Positions 1 through 11,404 of a DNA stretch of 64,000 bases are shown one piece after another; the first letter of the stretch is position 1, and each line of letters opens with the position of its first letter. A model generated the notes under the pieces. The model ran no database searches. It saw only the letters and a list, made by a program, of their open reading frames with translations, and was not told the origin of the DNA. Source of the stretch: Uloborus plumipes (Eukaryota; Arthropoda; Arachnida; Araneae; Uloboridae). The position numbers and the translations under genes are program-made. The DNA is taken from contig JAXGGA010005566.1 in NCBI GenBank assembly GCA_038373865.1, positions 1 through 64,000 of the forward strand, read 5' to 3'.

Positions 1-552
<552 letters not shown>

Positions 553-1149
553 GCATTGTTCAAAGGCATTTAACCGCCTCCAACGCTTTATTCAGACTAC
601 TGAAGTCGGTATCCTTGCGACAGACAGATTGAAAAATACGTCAATGCCATGGTAAGCATATTAAAACAACGCCCCCGTAATACTACATGCCCACTGCTCT
701 GTGGTTTTTAACTCAGAGCAAAAATTCTCCCATTGTTCTTAATGCTCTGCCATCTATCGAAATTCTTCGCAACAAGGAAACTGTCAGGAAAATAAGCAAT
801 TGATCTATTTCTAAATTTAAATCCAAAAAATAACCAATCAAAATATTTTAATTCGAATATTGTCTGGATCCACCGCCAATAGCTGCAAATCGTAAGGTGG
901 CGCTTTGTTTCGAACAACTGCCTCGCGCTTTGAGGCAAATGTAGTCGGCATTTAGTACTAAGAAGGCGTTGAGTAAAACCAGGAGCAAGCAAAAGAGTCC
1001 CAGTACATATGAATTTCAAAAATAACAACCTTAAATGGTTAAAATATGTTGTGTAGTTCGTTCAGTCACACATGAGTTATGAATATTTTCAATGACGGGG
1101 GGGGGGGGGGGATTGTATCACATTCACTTAAGTTTGATTTCATAAAACC
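553..1149. other. 3' flank of the zinc-finger copy, duplicated, non-coding
   Basis: No convincing coding frame. The sequence is retained in the inverted paralogous arm (about 30980-31530) with scattered substitutions and small indels. A 14-bp poly-G run at about 1097-1110 is a short interrupted G stretch in the other arm. Confidence 0.7.
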
Positions 1150-1153
1150 TTAA

Positions 1154-1396
1154 CCTGTTAACTGGGTATGACGAAATATTTCGTCATACATAAAAGCCTA
1201 CAGCAATGGGCATGACGAAATTTTTCGTATATTCTTATTGTGCATTTCAGTGTTTTATATATTTTTATTATTGTGTTGTATTATTTACATACTGAGATGT
1301 GAATTATTATTTGTGGTGTGATATTACTTATCGCTGCGAAACAAAAGTCCCCATTGTGAAACGAGTTGAGCAATAGCTAATTCCCCGGTTAACAGG
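1154..1396. mobile_element. piggyBac-like MITE, 243 bp, TTAA target duplication
   Basis: It is flanked by TTAA at 1150-1153 and 1397-1400. Terminal inverted repeats begin CCTGTTAACTGGG on the left and mirror CCCCGGTTAACAGG on the right. A perfect 22-nt palindrome (half TATGACGAAAT) lies at 1167-1188, and an imperfect copy of the same motif is near 1208-1230. The inverted paralogous arm has a single TTGA at the corresponding place and none of this sequence, so the insertion postdates the duplication. It has no coding capacity and must have been moved in trans. Confidence 0.87.
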
Positions 1397-1400
1397 TTAA

Positions 1401-1680
1401 ATGCTGCTAAACATGCATCCATCCAAGTTTGCTGATGTAAAAGTTTCAAGCAATACAACTCGAGTACAATTTCCAAACCTGCGGGAAAGCGCTGTGTTTT
1501 CTTATCTGGGGCCAGTCGAGAAAGTGCAGTGGTCTGTGCTCCAAAAAGCTGCGACTCATTTCCGTGATGTCGCCAATCATTACGTCTAATAATGCAAATG
1601 TTCTCATACGACTTAATCGTTATTTTAGCTAATATTCATCTAAAGAGCATTAAAATCTCGTTTTTCATTTGGGAAGTGTG
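1401..1680 (+). other. Conserved block shared by both zinc-finger arms, possible coding relic
   Basis: In this arm and in 30660-30940 (minus) a reading frame shares NLRE, then a short gap, EKVQWSVL, KAA and HF over about 35 residues, although the upstream parts are in different frames because of an indel. I do not recognise a family. It may be an exon relic or simply conserved by recent duplication. Confidence 0.35.
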
Positions 1681-1884
1681 GGGCAAAGTGAAAAAGTTGA
1701 GATAAATTAACTGTTTCAAAATGAAAAAAATAGAAATTTCTTCCGAACATTATTGTCTTAAAGATGGAAAAATGTATTTTTTAATACAACTTGAGTTGAA
1801 ACATTAGTTTTCATTTTTGGGAGTTAGTTTGTACCTTTAAAGTAAAATGAAAAATGTTCACCTAAAAAAACAAAGGCAATGTTA

Positions 1885-2947
1885 CAGGGTTCGTACTTCC
1901 TTAAAAAACCCTTAAGAAACCCTTAATTTTATCAAGCGAAATTAAGGTCCCTAAAAAACCCTTAAAAAGTCCTTAATTTTTAAAAGACTTTCAGTTATTT
2001 TTTCTTTATTTTTCACCATGGAATTAAAAGCTGGAGTCACTCCAGCTTTTACCTGCCAACCTTACGTTTTGGCCGTACAATGTACGTTTTTTTGCATTAT
2101 TTTACGATCGTACGGTAAAGGTGTAAAATCGTACGTTTTCTACAGATTTTTCATCTATTCCAGTGTTTTTTTTTTGTTTTTTTTCACATAACTAAATTTC
2201 AGCTACTAGGCTTCTTTAAAATTGTTTGAACAAGTTTCATGTTACCATGAACTGAAAGATGAGCACTGCATACGGTCTTCATGTGGAGCATAGTTCGATA
2301 CAGAATGGGCAAACAATATCTAGTTCTTTGTTATTTGTATTTGAAATAAATTTAACAGAGTTTATACTTTAACGACTTTCTCCCTTTTTCACTGGCTTGG
2401 TTAACTTTTTTTCACCTTTCCTGTTTTTTTCACTTTGAATTTTGCTTTTCTAAAAATGCCATTTTGACAGATGATCTCGTGATTATAAAGGCAGTAAGCA
2501 TAGAATTGTTCGCTTTCGCTGTGATCTGGTGACATGCAATAAAGAAGGAATTTAATGAATTAAGAAGGAATCATAACCAGGCAGTTTTATTCTATTGGTT
2601 GTGACAGCAGGGGCTACACATGTATTGGTACTTAAAGAAGGTTTCTCCAGCTGCTCTGATTCATCTTGTACTTCTAATTTAGAGTTTTTATTCTCAGAAA
2701 TTTATTAAAACAAATGCAATTAGAAAAATTGTCCATGAGAAGGAGACTGAACTAAATAATATTGTTCAAAAAATTGAACAGAAAATAAATTTAAAAAGTT
2801 AAACCATTGTTGCATTATTTTTAAAGTATTTTATAGCGAAATTGTGCTCCTATAGCTATTTAAATATTTTCCTATGAGTCCTTAAAAAAATTTGGGAGCC
2901 CTTAAAAAGTCCTTAATTTTCATTTTTTAAAATAAGTATGAACCCTG
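1885..2947. mobile_element. hAT-like non-autonomous element, 1.06 kb
   Basis: Ends are CAGGGTTCGTACTTCC on the left and the inverse of CAGGGTTCATACTT on the right. Subterminal copies of CCTTAAAAA/CCCTTAA fill both ends. The other zinc-finger arm reads straight through this point (around 30430-30445), giving an empty site. No clean 8-bp duplication is visible (CAATGTTA versus AAAATATG), so one flank has changed. Inside, at 2025-2051, is a 13-bp stem with a 1-nt loop. No transposase frame is present. Confidence 0.72.
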
Positions 2948-3074
2948 AAAATATGTTTAATAAAATATTTTCTATCTGATTGTTAAAAATATTTTTTATC
3001 AAATAAATGTATAAATAAACGAATAAGTGAATTTTTGAAGCAATAAAGGAATGTGTGTATTTATGTGTATAAAA

Positions 3075-3471
3075 ATGGATGTATGTATATTTGTATATAT
3101 ATATGTATGTTTGTTCCTTATACAGAACCAGTTTTTGTCGGATTTTCATCAAACTTGGCACAGAGGTTCTTTGATGCACTAGAATTCACATAAACAGGAT
3201 TTTGAAATTTTTTTTCAAAAATTCAAGAAGCTCAAACTTCAAATTTTTTTGTCTCAAAATGGCCTTTTCTTTCCATTTTGAATATATAGAGTAATAGAGA
3301 GTAGGCTTTAAAAGCATACAAATTGATAAACTTTAAAACATTTAAATATGACCATTTTCCAACAAAGATTACGATTACAATGAATAATCATTTTGAGGCT
3401 CACCTATTTCATTTAAGCATGAAATAAGTTGAACATAATGCAATACCGGGTAACGCCAGGTAAGAAGCTAG
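3075..3471 (+). repeat. Fragment with Helitron-like 3' end
   Basis: The left part has the ATTTTCATCAAACTTGGCAC type motif common at the start of many arthropod repeats. The right end reads ACCGGGTAACGCCAGGT followed by AAGAAGCTAG|T, which fits the Helitron pattern of a GC-rich hairpin just before CTRR with T as the next base. The 5' TC end is not defined. The assignment is from pattern only. Confidence 0.4.
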
Positions 3472-6400
3472 TTAATAAATTAGTGTATGTGAAAAATATA
3501 AATGAGTGAATAAGAAAATAAGCGTTTAAATATCTAAAGTGGAATTTATAAGTAAAGGAATTTAAATAAATTAATAAATGAAGAAATACATAATTTATTT
3601 AAAAAATGAATGTGAAAGTAAATTTTTCACTTGCTTCATCCACTTTGCTGTTCGTATACTTTGCTGTAAATATTTTAAATCAAAATATGCCTAAAATAAA
3701 CTGAGCAAGTTTTCTGCGCTGGACATTAGGAGACTTCAATTAGTACTTCAATGGTAAATACAAGAATTTTTATTAATTTTTTTATAAAAAAAATATTTTG
3801 ATAAACCACGAATCTGCGCATCAAATTTAGGAAATGATTTCTTTATCTTTTTCGTTGATCTTTGGAACTGTCTTTTTTTTTTTATTTTATTTTATTTTGA
3901 CAGGAATGAACTGTATGTTTGGGAGCTTAGTTGAAATATTTGCATCCGGTGGCACTGCAAACTGTAAAAATGTTTCACCATTTCAGTTGCCACACATTCC
4001 TACGAGAACAAAAATTGCGGAAAACAAACCTATTAGCAATAGCGTTTTTTGCAAAATGAGTTATTTGGGTTTCCCACTCCCCGCAAATTGTTTTGTAAAT
4101 AGTAAATGCGATATTTTAACCCATTAATGCCTGACTTTTTTTTTCCAAAGATATTTTGTATACTGGTTGCAAACAGTGTTTAATGGACAGGAAAAATAAT
4201 AAAAAAAATATCGTGTAAAAAATAATTTTTTTATTAACCCTCTCGAGAGAACAGGATTTTTCAGGCAACGCTTTTTAAGCACAGGAGAAAACTTGAACTG
4301 TATGCTTTCCAAACGGCAACGCATTTTCGTAGTGGTGAATTCGTCCCCCCCGAACGAGTTTAAGTTGAAAGGGGACTTGTCACTTCAGGAAGTCCTTCCT
4401 GACATGACAGGTGAATGTTCTACACCGCCCACATTCTTCCCTCTTTTGTAACCAGAGGGCTAACAGTGCCTCGCGATAACCACGTGGAGGAAATACGTAC
4501 CTATTGTCAATTCAAACTCGAGTGCAATGTATAAACTAAATAATTTGGAGGGCAAACTATGTTCAGCATTTGAATTGATTTTTTTTTTCTGAATATTTTC
4601 TGAAAAAATAATTATTTCAATCCGTACACCATTTCCAGTAAAATAATCATCCGAATTGTTTACATAAAAAATGGAATCTGAAAATCTGACCCATTAGGCA
4701 GTCACGATTTATCCTTGGAGGGGGTGGGGAATACAATTTTCTGCTTAATAAATTATTACATGTACCTATATAGATAAATATAGCACTCAAGCATTCGTAA
4801 TATTGCAGTAAACCAAGGGTTTCGAGGAGAATTATGTCATTATTCACTCATTTTGTTGCCATCATTCGTTTCTGTATTGAAATAAAATGCAGTTTTAACA
4901 AAATATAAATTTGCTCCGCTTGTGCATCAGTTTCCCTCAATAAAAATAGGCTTTTCTGTAACTCTCAAACACGAGAAGACATTTGTTATGCTTCAAAATG
5001 AAATGGCTTAGAAAAGAATAAAATAGCTTATTTTGACATAAAAAGTATTATTTCCGAATTTTTTGTCTTTCAGCAGCATTTTATGCTGCAACATCTTTAG
5101 AAAATTAGTATATTTTTCTGTTCAGAACTTATCTTTTTTCAATCAATTAATGACTTGAAAGGCCTAGTCTTACGTCAACGCAAAAGAAAAGGGCGGGGGG
5201 TGGGGCATAAACTGCTTTTGAGTTTTTATGAATTGTCAACATTTTATTTGCGCCAAAAAAAAAAAAAAAAAATCAGAAAGTGCTTCTCTCACCCTACTTG
5301 TTTACCTTTATGCAAAATGACACCTGAATATAAATTAAACCATCCTCCCACCCCAACCCGACAGTTTTTAGAGGTAGTGCCCCCATCTTATTCAGTTTTA
5401 CGGAGGAGAAGGGAGCAATTATATTATTCGTTAACGAATTGTTCTTTAGTTTTACGAAGGTTAAAAGTTCAGAAACATTTGGAACAAGGAGAGAGGTTCA
5501 TGGGGGTATTCCCCCCCCCCCACGAAAAAGTATCCTTTCAAAATCAGAAACGTTATTTTCACTTCACAATTTTTTCACTAATTTTTTGGTACAGAATCCG
5601 AGCAATGGACTAAACTAATGGATCCCATGTCTGGACAAGTGTTTCTGGTTGTGAAAGAAAATAATAAAATAAAAATACTTAACGCGTCGCAGTGCTGTGT
5701 CTCAACAAAGAACCTTCCGCATTTATATTTATTCAATTTACATTCAGAGACAGAATAGTGATTGAAATGAAAATTAAGTATGATTAGATCTCTCTTGCCA
5801 GATTCTTGAAATATTAACCAGTACCCTGGAATGCTCCCCACCCCACTCAGTTTCGCGAGACTTCAAGGGAAGAAACTACGTAATCATATATGTTTAAACA
5901 TTTTCTTTAGAACACGTTGATGTTTGTAAGAGGAAACAGTTTAAATGAGGGGGAGGGGAGAATAATTTTTACATGATTTTTTTTTACTGGCTAGAACTTT
6001 TTTAAAAAAGTCTTTTTTCGTTTTAGCCTTGTAAAATCTTAATAAGCTAATCCGATGTCAGTTGTGTGTGTTATGAAAAAAGGTCTTGTAATTTAGCACA
6101 TGCTCTGATTAGGGCTTCCCGAATGGAGTTTCAAATTTTACCGAATAATTAAATGCGAACATGATTTTTTTTATTGGATAGAACTTTTTTAAAAAAGTCT
6201 TTTTTCGTTTTAGCCTTGACCAACATGTAATGTTACACATGACCAACATGTAATGAAAAAAAAATATGAAAAAAAAGTGTGGGGGGGGGGGGGAGAAGGG
6301 GGAAATCGCAGGTTCATGGCCCTGGTCTAGGTCGGAGCAGTTGCCCCTCCTTAAATTTTACATCAGAGAAGACTATGGTCCCTAAAAATGTCCACCAGGA

Positions 6401-6572
6401 TTAGGACAGTTTAGTCCTGTAGTCCTAAAACTCAACATTAGAACAACAAAAAATATTGCAAAATTTCCTATTTGTTTGAAGATATCATTTTTAAAAATCT
6501 GTGTAAGAATAAGGATTACAGATTTTTAAATAATTAAAAAAAAATTCCTTTTTTGGATGTTTTCTCCACAAT
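3472..6572. other. AT-rich non-coding stretch, no gene recognised
   Basis: Short frames (3834-4127, 5155-5613) are low-complexity and match nothing known to me. A TTAA followed by CCCATTAATGCC at 4116-4131 resembles a piggyBac-type end whose mirror is at 10148-10163. Homopolymer C, G and A runs occur at about 5256-5271, 5511-5521 and 6280-6292. Confidence 0.5.
5985..6222. repeat. Pair of ~40-bp direct repeats plus a small tandem repeat
   Basis: The string TAGAACTTTTTTAAAAAAGT followed by CTTTTTTCGTTTTAGCCTTG occurs near 5993 and again near 6178, about 185 bp apart. The inner part is palindromic. Just after it (6218-6255) GACCAACATGTAATG is repeated twice. The origin is not clear. Confidence 0.6.
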
Positions 6573-6646
6573 TACACTGAAGTGACAAAAGTCATGGGAT
6601 AGCAATATGCAAATTTTCAGATGGCAGTAGCATCGCATAGAACAGG

Positions 6647-6653
6647 TATAAAT
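6647..6653 (+). promoter_or_regulatory. Putative TATA box of the Tc1-type transposase
   Basis: TATAAAT lies 65 bp before the first ATG, inside the left part of the transposon and outside its terminal repeat. The position fits a Pol II core promoter. No functional evidence can be seen. Confidence 0.5.
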
Positions 6654-6717
6654 GCGCAGTGCTTTTACAGAGCTTTCATTTCTGTTCAAGTTATTCATGT
6701 GAAGAGGTTTTAACGTG

Positions 6718-7761
6718 ATGATGACCGCACGACGTGAATTAACAGACTTTGAACGCGGAATGTTAGTTGGAGCTAGAAGCATGGGTCATGCCATTTCGGA
6801 AATCGTTAGAGAATTCAACATTCCCAGATCCACTGTGTCAAGAGTGTGCCGAGAGTATGAAATTTCAGGCATAACATCCCACCATGGACAGCGCAGTGGT
6901 CGACCGCCTGCACTTAAAGATCGAGACCGGCGACGTCTGCAAAGAGTCGTAAATTCTAACAGACAAGCAACACTGCGTCAAATCACCGTAGAAATCAATG
7001 TGGGACGTACAATGGACGTGTCTGCTAGAACTGTGCGGAGAAATTTGGATTTCTTGGGCTATTCCAGCAGAAGACCGACTCGAGTGCCTTTACTGACAGA
7101 ACGACATCGCTTGCAGCGACTCTCGTGGGCACGTGAGCATATCGGTTGGTCCCTAGATGAATGGAAAACCGTGGCCTGGTCAGATGAGTCACGATTTCAG
7201 CTGGTAAGAGCCGATGGTAGGGTTCGAGTGTGGCGCAGACCCCACGAAGCCATGGACCCAAACTGTCAGCAAGGCACTGTTCAAGCTGGTGGTGCCTCCG
7301 TAATGGTGTGGGCTGTTTTTTCATGGCATGGACTTGGTCCTCTAGTGCGACTGGACCGAACATTGACTGGAAATGCTTATGTGCAGCTACTTGGAGATCA
7401 CTTGCAGCCATTCATGGACTTCATGTACCCAAACAACGATAGGATTTTTATGGATGACAATGCGCCATGTCACCGGGCCACAACTGTTCGCAATTGGTTT
7501 GAAGAAAATTCTGGACAATTCCAACGAATGATTTGGCCACCTAGATCGCCCGACATGAATCCCATTGAGCATTTATGGGACACCATCGAGAGGTCTGTTC
7601 GTGCCCAAAATCCTGCCCCATCAACGCTTTCACAATTATGGACGTCTATCGAGACAGCATGGCTCAATATTCCTGCAGAAGACTTCCAACGACTTGTTGA
7701 GTCCATGCCACGTCGAGTTGTTGCACTTCGCCGGGCAAAAGGAGGACCGACACGATATTAA
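6718..7761 (+). CDS. Tc1-type transposase, intact, DD36E spacing
   Basis: 347 codons from the first ATG (6718; an ATG doublet, with a GTG just before it in frame). The N-terminal third has a helix-turn-helix region (about residues 10-50, ERGMLVGARSMGHAISEIV) and a GRPP motif near 62-65. The catalytic triad sits in the usual motifs: D156 in WSDESRF, D247 in DDNAPCH and E284 in SPDMNPIEHLW. I count 36 residues between the second D and the E, against 34 for classical Tc1. A DD36E group of Tc1/mariner elements (Incomer) is known in animals, so membership is possible. The enzyme would bind the 27-bp ends and cut and paste into TA sites in the nucleus. It ends with GGPTRY and TAA just before the right repeat. 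No frame break is seen, so it could be active. Confidence 0.93.
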   Translation: MMTARRELTDFERGMLVGARSMGHAISEIVREFNIPRSTVSRVCREYEISGITSHHGQRSGRPPALKDRDRRRLQRVVNSNRQATLRQITVEINVGRTMDVSARTVRRNLDFLGYSSRRPTRVPLLTERHRLQRLSWAREHIGWSLDEWKTVAWSDESRFQLVRADGRVRVWRRPHEAMDPNCQQGTVQAGGASVMVWAVFSWHGLGPLVRLDRTLTGNAYVQLLGDHLQPFMDFMYPNNDRIFMDDNAPCHRATTVRNWFEENSGQFQRMIWPPRSPDMNPIEHLWDTIERSVRAQNPAPSTLSQLWTSIETAWLNIPAEDFQRLVESMPRRVVALRRAKGGPTRY

Positions 7762-8160
7762 GAGGTATCCCATGACTTTTGTCACTTCAGTGTATTTCAC
7801 TTATCTTTTGGCGTAGAAACAGAGTTTCGGGCTCAATCGAGCCTCATGTCCAAAAAGTCTTTCTTATTCTAAAAGAAATTGAAAATCTTGAAAGAATTTC
7901 AAGTTGCATACTAATGGCGTCGCAGTAAAATATAATTTTCTTCTTTGAATACCATTGATATTACTTTTAAACATGGCAATAAACTTATATTAGAGACGTC
8001 CGAATTCAATTATTTTATGAAAACACATGGGAAATTTCTAATTGTTTATATATTTAAAAATACGCTGTAACATATGAGATCCTAAAACCGACAGTTTCTA
8101 AATATTCAGTCTAATACAGAAACTTTATTAATTTATAATTACATAAAATGGGATCATCAA

Positions 8161-8400
8161 CAATTACTTTTTAATCCCCGACACACATAGGAAGGGGGCT
8201 TCATGCGTTTGATGTGTGTGTCTATGTATCTGTGTATCAGTCTGCGCCACTCTAGCGCCTAAACAGATGGACCGATTTTGAAAAAAAAAATTTTTTTTGT
8301 TCGAAAGGGGAGTTGATCGAGAAGGTTATTAGCTGGGTTGAAAAATTAATGAAGATATTAATTAAAAACCTTTAAATGGTTTTTTGAGCTTTTCGCACTG
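8161..8400 (+). repeat. Dispersed-repeat fragment
   Basis: The stretch running from a GTGTGTGTCTATGTATCTG motif to GCGCCTAAACAGATGGACCG and then to TTTTTTTGTTCGAAAGG resembles the head of the 147-bp arrays at 40140-40760 (question-and-answer order of 'CTGTCTGTC', 'accgatttt', 'GAAAG'). It is probably a relic of a related element. Confidence 0.4.
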
Positions 8401-8536
8401 AAAACATACTTCAAAAAAAAAAAAGTAACAAATGAAGGGTTGATGAAAGTCTTCAACTTTTTTCTTGTAGTGGAACTTGATGGTCTTTATGCTATATTAA
8501 ATTTGCGTGCTGATTGCTTAATTACAAACAATTACA

Positions 8537-8722
8537 GAAAATTAAAACTGCCTGTCACAAACGTAACAGGCAGTACGTGTTAATACGTTAAATACGTGTT
8601 CTAGAGACTTCAAGCTTTCTAAAACCGTAAAGTTTGCGTGGAATTTTCCTGTAGAATTTGTGATAAAAATTCATGAATTTGTTACAGACGTAACAGAGTG
8701 GTATTACAAACGTAACATCTCT
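8537..8722. repeat. Cluster of ACAAACGTAACA motifs with a hairpin
   Basis: CTGCCTGT, CACAAACGTAA and CAGGCAG form a short inverted repeat at about 8549-8572. Further copies of CAGACGTAACAG and CAAACGTAACA lie near 8685-8720. A related string, CTGCCTGTCACAAACGCGAC, occurs at about 39143-39162. Together these look like ends of a small dispersed element. Confidence 0.4.
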
Positions 8723-10204
8723 GATATGAAAATAGAAAACAGTATATTTTAAATTTTAAAGCATGAATAAACAAAGATTTTTGTGCTAAAACAATCTAGT
8801 GGTATTAATTAACACATGATTTAAATATTTTGAGTTATACTGTACAGTTTTCGAAGATTTGGGTAAGTCTGAGGGAGTTGAGAGCATGTGCCGATGTGAA
8901 GTGTTGGGTGTTGGTTCGGAAAACTGGATTTTATGTAAACATAATCCGCTTTTTTTTTGTGTGCGAGGGGGCGGGGTGTAAAAATTGAAATAATTTTTTC
9001 CCCCACGCGAGAAATTAATGGGTCCGTTCTTGCTAAACAACATGCCGATGTTTATGATTCTTGAGATTTCAAGCTATTTGTGGGTATCAAACATTGAGCC
9101 ATAACTAATAGAACTTCACTTTCGGACCACTCTATTTATAAAGATTTATTTTGCATACTGCCAGCCCGCTTAATTTAAACTTCGCTCATTCCCCGAAAAA
9201 CAAATACCTCGCCTTCCAGAACCGAATATTTCCCCATAGAAAGTGTGATAAAGATCACCATTTAATCGATTACTTTACCGAGATAATCGAAAAAGACTGG
9301 ACTGCTATTGAAAAAAATATTTTTGCTAAAAAAATCTTTAAGAAATAAAATAAAATAAAAGTATAGAATGATAATTTGACGATGCAGGTGATTAATAAAA
9401 TTCCAATAAATAACTTATTGCATATTTAAATATTTTCAAAGCTCCTAACGAAGTGATGAAGTATTAAAAAAGGCTCCCCGGTAAATTTTCACAGCGGTGT
9501 CTCTTACAACTTCAATAATAAAGTACAAATGAAAGGAGTCACAGGTGTCTTTATGGGGTTAGCACCGCGTGTAGAGGGGTGGTCAAGTGATTCGGTGAAG
9601 TAACGCCTCTCTCCGCGGGAGAGGAGAGGGGAAGCGAGGATGGAATTTCACGGCCAGCGCCGTTTCGAAAGATTTTTTTTCTGCCAGTTTTTTACGTGCA
9701 AGTCCGTCTTGAGAGGGATTTAACAAGCCGTGATATTACGTGCATGTCCGTGAGAGGGTTAAGGAAAGAAAAATCGTCCCTTAAAAGTTACGATAAACCC
9801 CCAGAGGGTACATACTTTTTTTCCCACAATTTTTTTCTGCCTACGATATTCTATTTAAAAAGACATTTTATAAGAAGGAATAAAATTAGCTATTTACATA
9901 AACTGGGAAACTGGGAATAACTTTGAAAACTTAGCGTTTTTTCTTAAGATTGTGAACGATGACATTTTTGATAAAGATCATATTAAAACTGCTACAGAAC
10001 ACACTTTACACTGGTTATGTGCTGCAATCTGTTAATAACAAATTGAAACAATACCAAAGTACTCATTGAACACTATTATTTGGTTGAAATGTTCAGTTTT
10101 GGGAAATTCAGGCCCTTTTTTTGGACCGTCCCTAAACAGGGACGCTAGGCATTAATGAGTTAAAGGGGATAGATTATTCAACGTACTCATTTTAATACAT
10201 AACC

Positions 10205-10420
10205 CAGTGGTTTCCAAACTTATTATACCTGCGCCCCCATCTTTTTGCAAGGAAATTCTTTATACCCTGCCATCCTCATTTTTTTTTAATTCACTTTTAT
10301 AAGTGCTATGCTCAAGTGTTTTTTTGATGGGTGACAATACTATATTTCAGAGTTTCCCAAAGTGTGGTCCACGTTGTGTGCTGCTGAAACGTAAAAAGTA
10401 GTGGAAATTGAAGGACGAGT
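10205..10420 (+). repeat. Two hAT-type left ends, no matching right ends
   Basis: CAGTGGTTTCCAAACTT at about 10206 and CAGAGTTTCCCAAAGTGTGG at about 10349 have the form of hAT terminal repeats. No inverse copies are seen nearby, so these are truncated fragments. Confidence 0.4.
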
Positions 10421-10846
10421 AGCAATATTTTAATTTTAAACGAAAGCACATTTGTAGGAAATAAAGGACTCTTTTTACGTACGCCTCAGGGCGCAGATCC
10501 CCTGCTGAAAATCCTCGATTTTAACACATCATGACTTCTAAAAGAGTTTCGAATAGAGATAAACAAAGATAATGTTTAGTAATGAGAGCTAGACAAGAGC
10601 TCTAAAAAGTATACAGAACAATGAATAAATAAATTTAACGAAGCAAAAAACGTTAAAACACGTTTAAAAAGAGAAGTAATATTAAATCAAGGATTTTTTT
10701 GGTCGGGGGGGGGGGAGGGTCCGTGGGTTGCCAGATTTAATAACTGTAAATTAGGGACAGGCTCATGAGGAGGGGGGGGGGGGCGTTGTGAGATGAAGAC
10801 TAAAGGTTGAATTTTTACAACCCTGACTTTAATATTAAACGTTTCT
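10421..10846. other. Non-coding, poly-G rich
   Basis: No coding frame. G runs occur at about 10706-10717 and 10772-10783. Otherwise nothing is recognised. Confidence 0.4.
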
Positions 10847-11404
10847 TACAAATAGGGTCAGGTGGGGGAAAGTGGGGCTATATTGGAAGAAGCCGATTTT
10901 CTCGTAAAATATTTTGTTGATCCTTTTTTTAAGACCTAAATTGAGATGATAGCAAATACTTTTGTGCTAGTTTTAGAACACTCTAAGCAAATTTAATACT
11001 TACAAAGCGTTTTTTTATGCCCATTGAATGTGATATGTAAGAGTTAGGTTTTTATGAACTTGCCTCTAGAATTATTCATTGGCAAATGCTATTGATTTTT
11101 GTATAGACTTGTACTAGAACATCTAAGGATCAGCCCTACATAAAGACATAAAACTAAAGTTTATAATACTATTTATTATGAAGTGTTTTCTGAGGTGGGG
11201 TAGAGGGAGTCTATGTCTAAACTTTAATGAGGGTTTACGATGACGTTATACATTTAGTAAATTGGTGCTATTTTTATGATTTTGTGTGCTTATTTTTTAT
11301 TATCTTGCTAAAATTGACTTTTATTCTGTTAACCTTTCTCTACTATGGTTGATCCAAATCAAATTTATGTTTCGCGCTACAGCTAAGTTAGCGAGTGTTA
11401 TGGT

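Larger units (their letters stand above)
6575..7792 (+). mobile_element. Complete Tc1/mariner-type transposon
   Basis: TA target duplications lie at 6573-6574 and 7793-7794. The terminal inverted repeats are identical over 27 bp, beginning CACTGAAGTGACAAAAGTCA. Length is 1218 bp. A single uninterrupted transposase frame fills most of it. Perfect ends and an intact frame suggest recent arrival. It is by far the best preserved DNA transposon in the window. Confidence 0.95.
7795..10204. other. Non-coding, repeat-derived stretch without a recognised gene
   Basis: It contains two recognisable repeat blocks (8161-8400 and 8537-8722). There is also a somewhat GC-richer part at 9540-9770 with TTTAACAAG and GAGAGGGTTAAGG motifs. 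Short frames at 8786-9043, 9151-9348 and 9696-9920 show no family resemblance. A TTAA-bounded ATTAATGCC end lies at 10148-10163. Confidence 0.45.

Noticed and set aside
3834..4127. 97-codon frame with hydrophobic start
   Set aside because: Hydrophobicity comes from T-runs; no family resemblance and no splice or promoter context.
5155..5613. 152-codon plus-strand frame
   Set aside because: It runs through A- and C-homopolymers, has low-complexity composition and no domain; likely chance.
7025..7706. Frames overlapping the Tc1 transposase on both strands
   Set aside because: Shadows of the real transposase frame; no motifs of their own.
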